From contig NZ_FUKO01000029.1 of the NCBI RefSeq assembly GCF_900163815.1, positions 39,723 to 103,722 on the forward strand: a DNA stretch of 64,000 bases, read 5' to 3'. This document shows, one piece after another, positions 17,116 to 25,625 of the stretch. Within the stretch, counting starts at the first letter, position 1. Every line of letters begins with the position of its first letter. A program made the position numbers and the translations under genes. The notes under the pieces are model-generated. The model was not told where the DNA came from, ran no database searches, and saw only the letters and a list, made by a program, of their open reading frames with translations. This stretch comes from Microbacterium esteraromaticum (lineage in GTDB: Bacteria > Actinomycetota > Actinomycetes > Actinomycetales > Microbacteriaceae).

Positions 17116-18138
17116 TCAGGGCCGCTCCAGCAGCTGCAGCGACGCAGCACGGAACTCGCTCGGGGTGAAACCGAACTCTCCCCGGAAGGCGCGAGCGAAG
17201 CCCGCAGCGTCCATGAAGCCCCACGACGTTCCGATCGAGGCGACCGACCGGCCCGCCAACGCCGGATTACCCAGATCGCGGCGCGCCTGCTCCAGCCGAC
17301 GATGGCGAATCCAGCCGCTCACCGTCTCGTGCTGTTGCTCGAACAGCTTCTGCAAGTACCGAACGGAGACATGATGCGCGTCCGCAACGCTGGCCACAGT
17401 GAGATTCGGGTCACCGAGGCGAGAGGCCATATACGACTCCACCTGCATCGTCAAAGCCCGACGCCTGGCCTGCTCATCGCCGCGCACCGTCGGCCCGAGA
17501 CGCTCGGCGAACGTCGCCGACAGCAGATCGAACACCGCATCCGACAGCGGCAGCCCGCCCGACAGCGGCTCCGCATCGAGCTGACGGCTGATCTCTCCCA
17601 GGAAACGCGAGGTCACTGCCCCGAGACCTCGCCGGCCAGAGAACCGGGACGCCGTGAGTGTCGCGAGCGTGCCCCGGTCGAATCGCAGAAGCTCGGCAGG
17701 GAACATGACCACAAACATCTCGAACGACTCATCGAAGTCGAGCATGTACGGCCGAGTCGTGTCGTAGATCGCGAAATCCCCCGGCGCAAGCGCCGCGTCC
17801 CGATCGTCCTGCGAGATCACGCTGTACCCGCGAAGCTGCAGACCGAGCTTGATGAAGCCCGGGTCGTTCTTCATGATGGAGCGGGCCGATCGCCTCACCG
17901 AAACGGCAGACCCGGCGACAGTGTTGATCTCTGCCGGGCCGAGAGACTGAGACACGAGCCTGCCCTGGAAGCCTGCAGGCCTCCTCGAGGACTTCATCTC
18001 CGCCGCGAGCGGGACGAAACTCTGCGACACCGCCTCGGTCCACGCCTCGAAGCGCTCATTGACGTGAAGCACCGAGCAATCGAGCACAGCGCGGCCGCCA
18101 GGTGCCGGAACCCCCAAAGGGACGACGGTGCTGACCAT
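17116..18138 (-). CDS. FeaR-like AraC-family regulator
   Basis: A 340-residue activator with an N-terminal AraC-binding-like domain (about 20-190) of the type found in FeaR and NahR-independent AraC proteins, and a C-terminal double HTH (about 235-335: LTVASVADAHHVSVRYLQKL and a second ending RAFRGEFGFTPSEF). ATG 18138 follows a GAGGAAGG ribosome site. It is convergent with the aldehyde dehydrogenase and divergent from paaJ. The operator copy at 18240 also contains a leftward TTGACC/TATGGA promoter-like pair about 100 bp upstream of this gene, so PaaR may control it too. Its likely targets are the GMC and ALDH genes. Confidence 0.75.
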   Translation of the reverse strand: MVSTVVPLGVPAPGGRAVLDCSVLHVNERFEAWTEAVSQSFVPLAAEMKSSRRPAGFQGRLVSQSLGPAEINTVAGSAVSVRRSARSIMKNDPGFIKLGLQLRGYSVISQDDRDAALAPGDFAIYDTTRPYMLDFDESFEMFVVMFPAELLRFDRGTLATLTASRFSGRRGLGAVTSRFLGEISRQLDAEPLSGGLPLSDAVFDLLSATFAERLGPTVRGDEQARRRALTMQVESYMASRLGDPNLTVASVADAHHVSVRYLQKLFEQQHETVSGWIRHRRLEQARRDLGNPALAGRSVASIGTSWGFMDAAGFARAFRGEFGFTPSEFRAASLQLLERP

Positions 18139-18239
18139 CTGATGCCTTCCTCGGCGATCACATCGCCGCCACTTCGTCGTGGTGCGCACAGTCTAGGCCG
18201 CGACTTGACGGCCTATCCCGGCTATGTCACTCTATCCAT

Positions 18240-18257
18240 ACTGAACGATCGGTAAGT
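18240..18257. promoter_or_regulatory. PaaR operator copy 2 (upstream of paaJ)
   Basis: The same 18-bp palindrome as at 13684 and 24276, located 38 bp upstream of the thiolase ATG. A rightward TTGACG lies at 18205-18210, with TATCCA or CATACT next to or overlapping the left edge of the operator as a possible -10. The flanking bases (TCAAGTGCGAAACACAATCA) are also shared with copy 1, showing that the two regions derive from one duplicated promoter segment. Confidence 0.7.
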
Positions 18258-18295
18258 GAAGGTCAAGTGCGAAACACAATCAAGGTAACGGAGCC

Positions 18296-19483
18296 ATGCC
18301 AGAAGCATTCGTCGTAGGCGGGGTGCGGACCCCGATCGGCCGCTACGGCGGAACCCTCTCTCAAGTCCGCCCGGATGACCTCGCCGCCCTGGTCATCTCG
18401 GAACTGGTCGCACGAGTCGGGGTCGAGCCTTCCTCGATCGACGACATCGTTTTCGGCGACGCCAACCAGGCCGGCGAAGACAACCGCAATGTCGCCCGGA
18501 TGGCCGCACTGCTGGCCGGACTGCCGGTCTCGGTCCCCGGGATCACGGTCAACAGGCTCTGCGCGTCGGGCCTCTCGGCCGTCCACATCGCCTCAGCGAT
18601 GGTGAAGTCCGGCGAAGCGGACCTCGTCATCGCCGGCGGCGTCGAGTCCATGAGCCGTGCACCCTGGGTTCTCGCCAAGCCCGAGAAGGCATTCGCCCGC
18701 CCCGGCGAGATCGTCGACACCTCGATCGGATGGCGGTTCACGAACCCGAGACTCGCGGAGCACGAGAAGTGGACCTTCAGCATGCCCGAGACGGCTGAAG
18801 AGGTCGGTGTTCAGGAGGGCGTCACCCGGGACGAGGCTGACGCGTTCGCGCTCCGCTCGCACACGAGAGCGCTGGCCGCCGCCGCCGGAGGACGTTTCGC
18901 CGACGAGATCGTGACGGTCACGACGCCCCGCGGAGCTGTCACGACGGATGAGGGCCCTCGGGCCGATAGTTCGATCGAGGTGCTCGGGGGCCTGCGTCCG
19001 GTGGTTCGAGGCGGATCGCTGGTGACGGCGGGAAACGCGTCGCCGCTCAACGACGGGGCTGCGGCGGTGCTGATCGCCAGCGAAGCGGCTGTGACGAAGC
19101 TTGGGCTGGAACCTCGCGTTCGCGTCCTCGGCGGATCATCGGCGGGCGTCGCGCCCGAGGTGATGGGGCTCGGACCGGTTCCGGCGGTCGAGAAACTCCT
19201 TGAGCGCCTCAACCTGTCGACGTCCGACTTCGGTGCGATCGAACTGAACGAGGCATTCGCGACTCAGGCGATCGCGTGCATCCGTCGGCTCGGACTGGAC
19301 GAGAGCATCGTCAACGCTGACGGCGGCGCGATTGCGTTGGGGCATCCGCTGGGTGCGTCTGGCACACGGATCCTGGTGACACTGGTCGGCCGTATGGAAC
19401 GCGAAGCCGCCGACCGCGGCATCGCCACGATGTGCGTCGGCGTCGGGCAGGGCGCCGCGCTGGCTGTGGAGCGCGTGAGATGA
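18296..19483 (+). CDS. paaJ: 3-oxoadipyl-CoA/3-oxo-5,6-dehydrosuberyl-CoA thiolase PaaJ
   Basis: A 395-residue thiolase. Catalytic residues are all present: nucleophile Cys89 in NRLCASG, His350 in GHPLGASG, and Cys380 in CVGVGQG. Length and the CASG/CVGVGQG pattern fit the PcaF/PaaJ branch that splits 3-oxoadipyl-CoA into succinyl-CoA and acetyl-CoA. It is the first gene of a rightward operon (paaJ-F-H-thioesterase-Z) in which every junction overlaps by 4-13 bases. A decayed copy of its 5' end lies at 13734. Chain-length specificity cannot be proved from motifs, but context is strong. Confidence 0.9.
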   Translation: MPEAFVVGGVRTPIGRYGGTLSQVRPDDLAALVISELVARVGVEPSSIDDIVFGDANQAGEDNRNVARMAALLAGLPVSVPGITVNRLCASGLSAVHIASAMVKSGEADLVIAGGVESMSRAPWVLAKPEKAFARPGEIVDTSIGWRFTNPRLAEHEKWTFSMPETAEEVGVQEGVTRDEADAFALRSHTRALAAAAGGRFADEIVTVTTPRGAVTTDEGPRADSSIEVLGGLRPVVRGGSLVTAGNASPLNDGAAAVLIASEAAVTKLGLEPRVRVLGGSSAGVAPEVMGLGPVPAVEKLLERLNLSTSDFGAIELNEAFATQAIACIRRLGLDESIVNADGGAIALGHPLGASGTRILVTLVGRMEREAADRGIATMCVGVGQGAALAVERVR

Positions 19484-20220
19484 GCGATCCCCGAGCGCTC
19501 TTGATAGAGCGGGGGAGCGACCGGGTTCACGTCACGCTCAACCGTCCCACCGTGAAGAACGCAATCAACCAGACCATGGTGGACGAATTGCACGCGGTCT
19601 GTGCGGAGCTCGAAGCAGACCCGCGGATCCTGATCCTCTCCGGGGCAGGGAGTGTGTTCGCGTCAGGGGCGGACATCGCGCAGCTACGGGACCGGCGTCG
19701 GAATGATGCGCTGGCGGGCATCAACTCGCGACTGTTCACCCGCATCGCCGCGCTGCCGATGCCGGTGATCGCGGCCGTCGACGGCTGGGCGCTCGGCGGC
19801 GGCGCAGAGCTCGCATACGCAGCCGACTTCCGGATTGCCGGTACGACCGCCCGTATCGGCAATCCCGAGACGGGCCTGGGCATCGTGGCCGCCGCCGGGG
19901 CGACCTGGCGGCTCGTCGAACTCGTCGGAGAAGCACTGGCGATGGAGATCCTCCTCGCCGGTCGTGTCCTCACGGCCGACGAGGCGCTCAGCGCGCGTCT
20001 TGTGACAGAGGTCCACCCCTCAGATCAGCTTCTCCCGGCTGCTCATGCTCTCGCGGACCGGATCGCGAAACAGGATCCATTGGCGATCCGCTTCACCAAG
20101 GCCCTCGTGCGCGCCCCTCGGACCGCGCATCCGCACGCCGACGAGACAGCCCAGGCAGTGCTGTTCGAATCCCCGGAGAAGCACCGCCGCATGACCGAGT
20201 TCCTGGAGAAGAAAAGATGA
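19480..20220 (+). CDS. paaF: Enoyl-CoA hydratase PaaF-like
   Basis: A 246-residue crotonase-fold enzyme starting within the paaJ stop (ATGA). It has the oxyanion-hole segments SGAGSVFASGADI and GWALGGGAELA, and an NPETGLG segment whose glutamate is the hydratase-type catalytic residue. It should hydrate 2,3-dehydroadipyl-CoA to 3-hydroxyadipyl-CoA. The second crotonase at 28125 has Asp instead and is assigned as PaaG. Neighbouring paaH supports the role. Confidence 0.85.
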   Translation: MSDPRALLIERGSDRVHVTLNRPTVKNAINQTMVDELHAVCAELEADPRILILSGAGSVFASGADIAQLRDRRRNDALAGINSRLFTRIAALPMPVIAAVDGWALGGGAELAYAADFRIAGTTARIGNPETGLGIVAAAGATWRLVELVGEALAMEILLAGRVLTADEALSARLVTEVHPSDQLLPAAHALADRIAKQDPLAIRFTKALVRAPRTAHPHADETAQAVLFESPEKHRRMTEFLEKKR

Positions 20221-21071
20221 CCGTGATCCCCGACGCGATCGGCGTCATCGGCGGTGGCCGCATGGGCGTGGGAATCGCGCATGCGTTCCTGCTTGCCGGC
20301 GCCGAGGTGACGATCCTCGAGCGCGACAACGGCACGGCGGAGCACGCGGCTGCCGAACTGCGAAGGGCGGTCGGCGTGAGCGTGGATCGCGGGGTCACCG
20401 ATCGCTCCGCCGCCGACCTCGCCGGTGACTCCGCGGTAGCCACCGAGCCTTCAGAACTCGCCGCGTGCGGACTCGTGGTCGAGGCAGTGCCGGAGAACCT
20501 GGAGCTGAAGCGGTCGATGCTGCGCCGAGTCGAAGACGTCCTGTCCGCGGACTCCTGGCTGGCCACGAACACATCGTCCCTGTCCATCAGCTCCATCTCC
20601 GAAGGGCTCACGCATCCGGAGCGGCTCGTCGGGCTTCACTTCTTCAACCCGGTGCCAGCGTCCACGCTCGTCGAGATCGTGAGGGGACCACGGACGGAGG
20701 GCGAGCTGGTGCGGCTGGCGCAGGGCTGGGTCGACGCCATCGGGAAGACCCCGATCACGGTGCTCGACTCGCCGGGATTCGCCAGTTCGCGACTGGGAGT
20801 GGTCATCGCACTGGAGGCGATCCGGATGCTCGAAGACGGTGTCGCGTCGGCCGAGGACATCGACTCCGCGATGGTGCTCGGGTATAAGTATCCGGTGGGT
20901 CCGCTGCGCCTGACGGACATGGTCGGACTCGACGTGCGCCTGGGCATCGCGGAGTACCTCAGCAGCACGCTCGGCGAGCGTTTCGACCCTCCGCAGCTGC
21001 TGCGCGCCAAGGTCGAGGCCGGTCACCTGGGGCGCAAGAGCGGACAGGGCTTCTTCTCATGGGCCGACTGA
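20217..21071 (+). CDS. paaH: 3-hydroxyacyl-CoA dehydrogenase PaaH
   Basis: A 284-residue NAD-dependent dehydrogenase of the 3-hydroxyadipyl/3-hydroxybutyryl-CoA type. The dinucleotide motif GGGRMG is at residues 12-17, the catalytic HFFNPVP at about 140-146, and the C-terminal domain with LGYKYPVGPLRLTD follows. It would oxidise 3-hydroxyadipyl-CoA to 3-oxoadipyl-CoA, the substrate of PaaJ. It is a single-domain enzyme, shorter than the duplicated E. coli PaaH (about 475 residues), which is common in actinobacteria. It overlaps both neighbours. Confidence 0.9.
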   Translation: MTVIPDAIGVIGGGRMGVGIAHAFLLAGAEVTILERDNGTAEHAAAELRRAVGVSVDRGVTDRSAADLAGDSAVATEPSELAACGLVVEAVPENLELKRSMLRRVEDVLSADSWLATNTSSLSISSISEGLTHPERLVGLHFFNPVPASTLVEIVRGPRTEGELVRLAQGWVDAIGKTPITVLDSPGFASSRLGVVIALEAIRMLEDGVASAEDIDSAMVLGYKYPVGPLRLTDMVGLDVRLGIAEYLSSTLGERFDPPQLLRAKVEAGHLGRKSGQGFFSWAD

Positions 21072-21475
21072 CCGTCCCCTGGGTCATCACACCGGGTGCC
21101 CTCGACGACAAGCTGGGCATCACTGTGCTGGAGCAGTCCGCTGAACGAGTCGTCGGCACGATGCCTGTCGAAGGCAACACGCAGTCGCTCGGGCTGCTCC
21201 ATGGCGGAGCTTCGGTCGCGCTCGGAGAAGCCCTCGGTTCCTGGGCGGCGATGATCCATGCGAGCACGCTCGGAAAGGTCTGCGTCGGACTCGACATCAG
21301 CGCCACACACCACCGGAGCGCGCGGACGGGAATGGTCACGGGGACTGCCACCGCGATCTCGCTGGGCCGCACGGTCACGTCCCACGAAGTGGTCATCACC
21401 GACTCGAGCGGAGCGCGCTTATGCACCGTGCGCATCACGAACCTCATCATCGACCCGCGGAAGGACCCATCATGA
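21059..21475 (+). CDS. Hotdog-fold acyl-CoA thioesterase (second PaaI-type)
   Basis: A 138-residue protein with the 4HBT/PaaI pattern: TQSLGLLHGGASVALGEALG (about 41-60) supplies the HGG turn and the catalytic glutamate typical of the Arthrobacter-type or DHNA-CoA thioesterases, rather than the aspartate of the PaaI at 13192. It overlaps paaH by 13 bases and paaZ by 4, so it is part of the operon. It may hydrolyse stalled CoA esters such as ring-1,2-epoxyphenylacetyl-CoA products; exact substrate unknown. Confidence 0.8.
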   Translation: MGRLTVPWVITPGALDDKLGITVLEQSAERVVGTMPVEGNTQSLGLLHGGASVALGEALGSWAAMIHASTLGKVCVGLDISATHHRSARTGMVTGTATAISLGRTVTSHEVVITDSSGARLCTVRITNLIIDPRKDPS

Positions 21476-23565
21476 CGATGACCGACGACCACACGACCGC
21501 ATCCACCACGGGCGGCCGCCCGCCGCTCGTGCCCAGTTTCGTCGAGGGCCGATGGTGGCAGCCGACAACCGGAACCGAGGTCCGCGATGCGGCGACCGGC
21601 ACCCCGGTCGCGCTGGTCGGGGCCGAGGGACTGGACGTCGCCGCGGCCGTCAAGTACGCACGCGGCGTCGGGCAGGCCTCGTTGGGTTCATTCACCTTCC
21701 ATCAGCGGGCGCTCATCCTGAAAGCGCTCGGAGCACATCTGAACGAGTCGAAGACCGAACTGTACGAGCTGAGCAGCAACACCGGCGCCACCGCACGCGA
21801 CTCGATGGTCGACATCGACGGGGGCATCGGCGTGCTGTTCACGTACGCCTCGAAGGGCAGACGAGAGCTCCCGAACTCCACCACCCTGGTCGACGGCGCC
21901 GCCGAAGGGCTCTCCCGCGATGGGTCCTTCGGCGGCCAGCACCTCTACAGCCGGGTCTCCGGGGTCGCGTTCCAAGTGAACGCGTTCAACTTCCCGGTGT
22001 GGGGGATGCTGGAGAAGTTCGCGCCGGCCTTCCTCGCCGGGGTGCCCAGCATCGTGAAGCCGGCGACACCGACCGCGTACCTCACGCAAGCCTGCGTGCG
22101 GCTGATGGTCGAATCCGGACTGCTCCCGGACGGGTCCCTTCAGCTCATCAGCGGGTCAGTCCGCGGGTTCCTGGATCACCTCGACCTGCGCGACCGAGTC
22201 GGCTTCACCGGGTCGGCATCGACGGCCAAAGCACTTCGCGAGGACGGCGGCGTCATCGACCGGGGAGTCGTCCTCACCGCAGAGACAGATTCCCTGAACT
22301 CCGCCATCCTCGGCCTCGACGCGGAGCCCGGAACGCCCGAGTTCGACGCGTTCATCGCGTCTGTCGCGACGGAGATGACGGCCAAGGCCGGTCAGAAGTG
22401 CACGGCCATCCGCCGCGTCATCGTCCCCCGTCCGCGCGTCGATGCGGTCGTCGCGGCCATCGGCGAACGGCTCGCTCAGCGCGTCGTCGTCGGCGACCCC
22501 CGCGTTGAGGGAGTCACGATGGGACCGCTCGCCAGCATCGAACAGCGGGACGAGGTGCGCCGCAGCATCGAAACCCTCCTCGCCGGCGGTGCCACACTCG
22601 CGATCGGCAGCCTCGAGCCTCCGGCGGTGCCGACCGCGGACGGGATCGTCGACCTCGCTCCGGAGGGCGCATTCCTCGCCCCCGTGCTCCTTCGATTCGA
22701 AGACGCCGACGCCGACGTCGTGCATCAAGTCGAAGCGTTCGGACCCGTGGCGTCCGTCATCGGGTACAAGGACACGGCCGACGCGGTCCGCCTCGCCCGA
22801 CGCGGCGGCGGCTCCCTCGTGGCCACCATCGCCAGTGCCGACCCGGGCATCGTGGCAGAGCTGTTCGAGGGGATCGCGCCGTTCCACGGGCGGGTCCTGG
22901 TGCTCGATCGGGATGACGTCAAGACGAGCACCGGACACGGATCGCCCGTGCCCCATCTTGTCCACGGCGGACCGGGACGTGCCGGCGGCGGTGAGGAACT
23001 CGGGGGAATCCGATCGGTCCTGCACTACATGCAGCGAACGGCAATCCAGGGCACGCCCAAGGTGCTCACCGCGCTGACCGGGCAGTGGCGAGCCGGTGCG
23101 CCGAGCGACCCTTCAGGTGAGCACCCGTTCCGCAAGCCCCTCAGCCGGCTGCGGGTCGGTGACTCAGTCGAGTCTCAGGCCCGCGAGATCACCCTGCAGG
23201 ACATCGGGCACTTCGCCGACTTCACGGGCGACACCTTCTACGCGCACACGGATGAGCAGGCGGCAGCCGCGAACCCGTTCTTCCCCGGCCGAGTCGCCCA
23301 CGGCTACCTGCTGCTGTCCTGGGCGGCGGGCCTGTTCGTCGATCCCGCTCCCGGCCCCGTGCTCGCGAACTACGGGCTGGAGAACCTGCGCTTCCTCACA
23401 CCAGTCGTGCCGGGAGATTCGGTTCACGTCACGCTCACCGCCAAGCAGATCACCCCCCGGGAGAACGAGGACTACGGCGAAGTACGGTGGGACGCCGTGC
23501 TTCGGAACCAGGCCGACCAGCCGGTCGCCACCTACGACGTGCTGACTCTCGTCAGCAAGGACTGA
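21472..23565 (+). CDS. paaZ: Bifunctional oxepin-CoA hydrolase/3-oxo-5,6-dehydrosuberyl-CoA semialdehyde dehydrogenase PaaZ
   Basis: A 697-residue two-domain enzyme of normal PaaZ length. The N-terminal aldehyde dehydrogenase domain (about 1-520) has the Cys nucleophile near residue 310 (AGQKCTAIRR); the C-terminal MaoC-like hydratase domain (about 545-690) has DFTGDTFYAHTD and FPGRVAHGYLLLS. It opens the oxepin ring and oxidises the resulting aldehyde. ATG 21472 overlaps the stop of the previous gene as ATGA, which decides the start over an upstream frame extension. It is last in its operon and converges on paaR with an 11-bp gap. Confidence 0.95.
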   Translation: MTMTDDHTTASTTGGRPPLVPSFVEGRWWQPTTGTEVRDAATGTPVALVGAEGLDVAAAVKYARGVGQASLGSFTFHQRALILKALGAHLNESKTELYELSSNTGATARDSMVDIDGGIGVLFTYASKGRRELPNSTTLVDGAAEGLSRDGSFGGQHLYSRVSGVAFQVNAFNFPVWGMLEKFAPAFLAGVPSIVKPATPTAYLTQACVRLMVESGLLPDGSLQLISGSVRGFLDHLDLRDRVGFTGSASTAKALREDGGVIDRGVVLTAETDSLNSAILGLDAEPGTPEFDAFIASVATEMTAKAGQKCTAIRRVIVPRPRVDAVVAAIGERLAQRVVVGDPRVEGVTMGPLASIEQRDEVRRSIETLLAGGATLAIGSLEPPAVPTADGIVDLAPEGAFLAPVLLRFEDADADVVHQVEAFGPVASVIGYKDTADAVRLARRGGGSLVATIASADPGIVAELFEGIAPFHGRVLVLDRDDVKTSTGHGSPVPHLVHGGPGRAGGGEELGGIRSVLHYMQRTAIQGTPKVLTALTGQWRAGAPSDPSGEHPFRKPLSRLRVGDSVESQAREITLQDIGHFADFTGDTFYAHTDEQAAAANPFFPGRVAHGYLLLSWAAGLFVDPAPGPVLANYGLENLRFLTPVVPGDSVHVTLTAKQITPRENEDYGEVRWDAVLRNQADQPVATYDVLTLVSKD

Positions 23566-23576
23566 TGAGCGTCCGT

Positions 23577-24215
23577 TCAGCGTTCGGCGGGCTGCTGCAG
23601 TCCGCCGAACGCAATCGCGATCACGTCGTCAGCGAGCTGATCCGGGGTCAGCGAGCCGTCCGGCTTGTACCACTCGACGATCGAGTTGATCATCCCGAAC
23701 AGCAGTCTCGTGATTGTGCGCGAGTCGATGTCAGTGCGTACCGAACCGTCCGCGCGAGCCAGATCCACCAACGTGGCGATCTCGTGGTCGAATCGGCGTC
23801 GACGTTCCAGCGCCGACCGCTCCAGTTCGGTGTTGCCACGCAGCCGCAGCAGCAGCGTCACGTACGGCAGTTCCCGCACGAGGACGAGCACCGCACCGCG
23901 CAGAACGAAGCGCAGCCGGTCTGCGGGAGAGCCATTGCGCGCGCCTGGCTCCTCCAGCACGGATTCGAGGCCGTCAAGAGCCTTGTCCAGCGCGAGACGG
24001 AGCAGGTCCTCTTTGCCCGCGACGTGATAGTAGATGGCCGACTTCGTCGTCCCCAGACGCTCCGCCAGAACCCCCATAGACGTGGCGTCGTACCCGCGAT
24101 CGTTGAACGCGGCCACCGAGATGTCGAGCACCGCCGCCAAGTCGTACGCAGCACGGTTGCCACGGCCGTTCCCTCCGCGGGGAGCCGTAGTGCGCGTGCT
24201 CGTGGACTGGCTCAT
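23577..24215 (-). CDS. paaR: TetR-family repressor of the phenylacetate genes
   Basis: A 212-residue regulator. The TetR HTH is at about residues 45-70 (TSMGVLAERLGTTKSAIYYH followed by VAGKEDLL), and the C-terminal domain ends with ITRLLFGMINSIVEWYKPDG, as in the FadR/PaaR-type TetR proteins. It is divergent from paaA with the palindromic operator in between, so it probably represses itself and the three paa transcripts and is released by phenylacetyl-CoA, as known for PaaR in other actinobacteria. Effector identity here is inferred. Confidence 0.85.
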   Translation of the reverse strand: MSQSTSTRTTAPRGGNGRGNRAAYDLAAVLDISVAAFNDRGYDATSMGVLAERLGTTKSAIYYHVAGKEDLLRLALDKALDGLESVLEEPGARNGSPADRLRFVLRGAVLVLVRELPYVTLLLRLRGNTELERSALERRRRFDHEIATLVDLARADGSVRTDIDSRTITRLLFGMINSIVEWYKPDGSLTPDQLADDVIAIAFGGLQQPAER

Positions 24216-24245
24216 CAGAACATGACTCTAACCGAGGGGATGGTC

Positions 24246-24293
24246 TTGATCGCCCCCGACACCCATGCTACCCTAACTGAACGATCGGTAAGT
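24246..24293 (+). promoter_or_regulatory. paaA promoter with PaaR operator copy 3
   Basis: TTGATC (24246-24251) and TACCCT (24269-24274) are 17 bp apart and match actinobacterial -35/-10 boxes. The 18-bp palindrome ACTGAACGATCGGTAAGT (24276-24293) begins 2 bp after the -10 and covers the expected transcription start, so a bound dimer would block initiation. It lies 34 bp before paaA and 60 bp before the divergent paaR. Confidence 0.7.
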
Positions 24294-24327
24294 TGGCTGC
24301 CGATTCGCACCGACCAAGGAGGCTCTG

Positions 24328-25320
24328 ATGGCGACGACCGTCACCCGCGACACTCTCGATGACACCCACGGCGAGGCCGGGCGGGTGCGTTTCGATGAGT
24401 TGATCGCCACCGATTCCCGCATCGAGCCCACCGACTGGATGCCCGACGCCTACCGCAAGACGCTAGTACGGCAGATCTCTCAGCACGCGCATTCGGAGAT
24501 CATCGGGATGCAGCCCGAAGGCAACTGGATCACGCGTGCACCGAGCCTGAAGCGCAAGGCGATCCTCATGGCCAAGGTGCAGGACGAAGCGGGTCACGGC
24601 CTGTACCTCTACTCTGCCGCGCAGACCCTGGGCACCGACCGTGAGGAGATGTTCGAGCAGCTCCTCTCCGGCAAGGCGAAGTACTCCTCGATCTTCAACT
24701 ACCTCACCCCCACCTGGGCCGATATGGGCTCCATCGGCTGGCTCGTCGACGGCGCGGCGATCTGCAACCAGGTTCCCCTCTGTCGCGCGTCGTATGGGCC
24801 GTACGGCCGCGCGATGGTGCGGATCTGCAAAGAGGAGTCCTTCCATCAACGACAGGGCTTCGAAATCCTCCTCGCCCTCATGAACGGCACCGACGCGCAG
24901 AAGAAGATGGCGCAGGAGTCCGTGAACCGTTGGTACGCGCCAGCGCTGATGATGTTCGGTCCGCCCGATGATGACTCACCGAACTCGAAGCAGAGCATGG
25001 ACTGGAAGATCAAGCGTTTCAGCAACGACGAGTTGCGCCAGCGCTTCGTGGATATGCTCGTACCTCAGGCTGAGATTCTCGGCATCACCCTGCCCGACCC
25101 AGACATCAAGTGGAACGAGGAGCGGGGACACTACGACTTCGGCGAGCTGGACTGGTCCGAGTTCTATGACGTGCTCAAGGGCAACGGACAGGCCAACACG
25201 GTGCGCCTCGCGAGGCGTCGTGCTGCGCACGAAAACGGCGCCTGGGTGCGCGAAGCTGCTCGCGCCTACGCAGACAAGCAGGCAACGCTGGCCGCTGAGC
25301 TGCTTCCGGTGGCATCATGA
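24328..25320 (+). CDS. paaA: Phenylacetyl-CoA 1,2-epoxidase catalytic subunit PaaA
   Basis: A 330-residue ferritin-like diiron protein, the catalytic subunit of the ring-epoxidising multicomponent oxygenase. Iron-ligand helices are visible: [14 protein letters not shown], then [14 protein letters not shown] (about 87-100), and later [14 protein letters not shown] (about 171-184) with the second ExxH. Length matches the family. It is preceded by AAGGAGG and starts an operon paaABCDE-G with overlapping or closely spaced genes. It acts with PaaB and PaaC, receiving electrons from PaaE. Confidence 0.95.
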   Translation: MATTVTRDTLDDTHGEAGRVRFDELIATDSRIEPTDWMPDAYRKTLVRQISQHAHSEIIGMQPEGNWITRAPSLKRKAILMAKVQDEAGHGLYLYSAAQTLGTDREEMFEQLLSGKAKYSSIFNYLTPTWADMGSIGWLVDGAAICNQVPLCRASYGPYGRAMVRICKEESFHQRQGFEILLALMNGTDAQKKMAQESVNRWYAPALMMFGPPDDDSPNSKQSMDWKIKRFSNDELRQRFVDMLVPQAEILGITLPDPDIKWNEERGHYDFGELDWSEFYDVLKGNGQANTVRLARRRAAHENGAWVREAARAYADKQATLAAELLPVAS

Positions 25321-25625
25321 CCAGCCCGGGCGATTCGGGCACACGGGAGCAGTGGCCGCTGTGGGAGGTCTTCATCAGATCCTCGCGGGGGCTGTCCCAC
25401 GTTCACGCCGGATCGCTTCACGCACCCGACGAGACTATGGCCGTCCGCAATGCCCGCGACCTCTACACGCGACGCAATGAGGGCGTCTCGGTCTGGGTGG
25501 TGCGCGCCTCCGCGATCACCGCATCAGATCCCGACGCCAAGGGCGCCTTCTTCGAGTCGCCTCAGGGCAAGGACTATCGACACGCCACCTACTACACGGC
25601 CAGCGAGGAGGTGCCTCACCTATGA
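25317..25625 (+). CDS. paaB: Phenylacetyl-CoA epoxidase subunit PaaB
   Basis: A 102-residue small subunit with the family's typical [21 protein letters not shown] opening (split across residues 13-33) and [15 protein letters not shown] segment. It bridges PaaAC heterodimers in known complexes and is needed for activity. It starts in the paaA stop (ATGA) and is itself overlapped by paaC. No metal ligands are expected or seen. Confidence 0.95.
   Translation: MTSPGDSGTREQWPLWEVFIRSSRGLSHVHAGSLHAPDETMAVRNARDLYTRRNEGVSVWVVRASAITASDPDAKGAFFESPQGKDYRHATYYTASEEVPHL

Noticed and set aside
13830..17150. An 1106-codon leftward open frame opposite the GMC and ALDH genes
   Set aside because: It is exactly antisense to two enzymes with intact catalytic motifs, is rich in G, D, R and V without any family pattern, and is a usual artefact of high-GC codon use.
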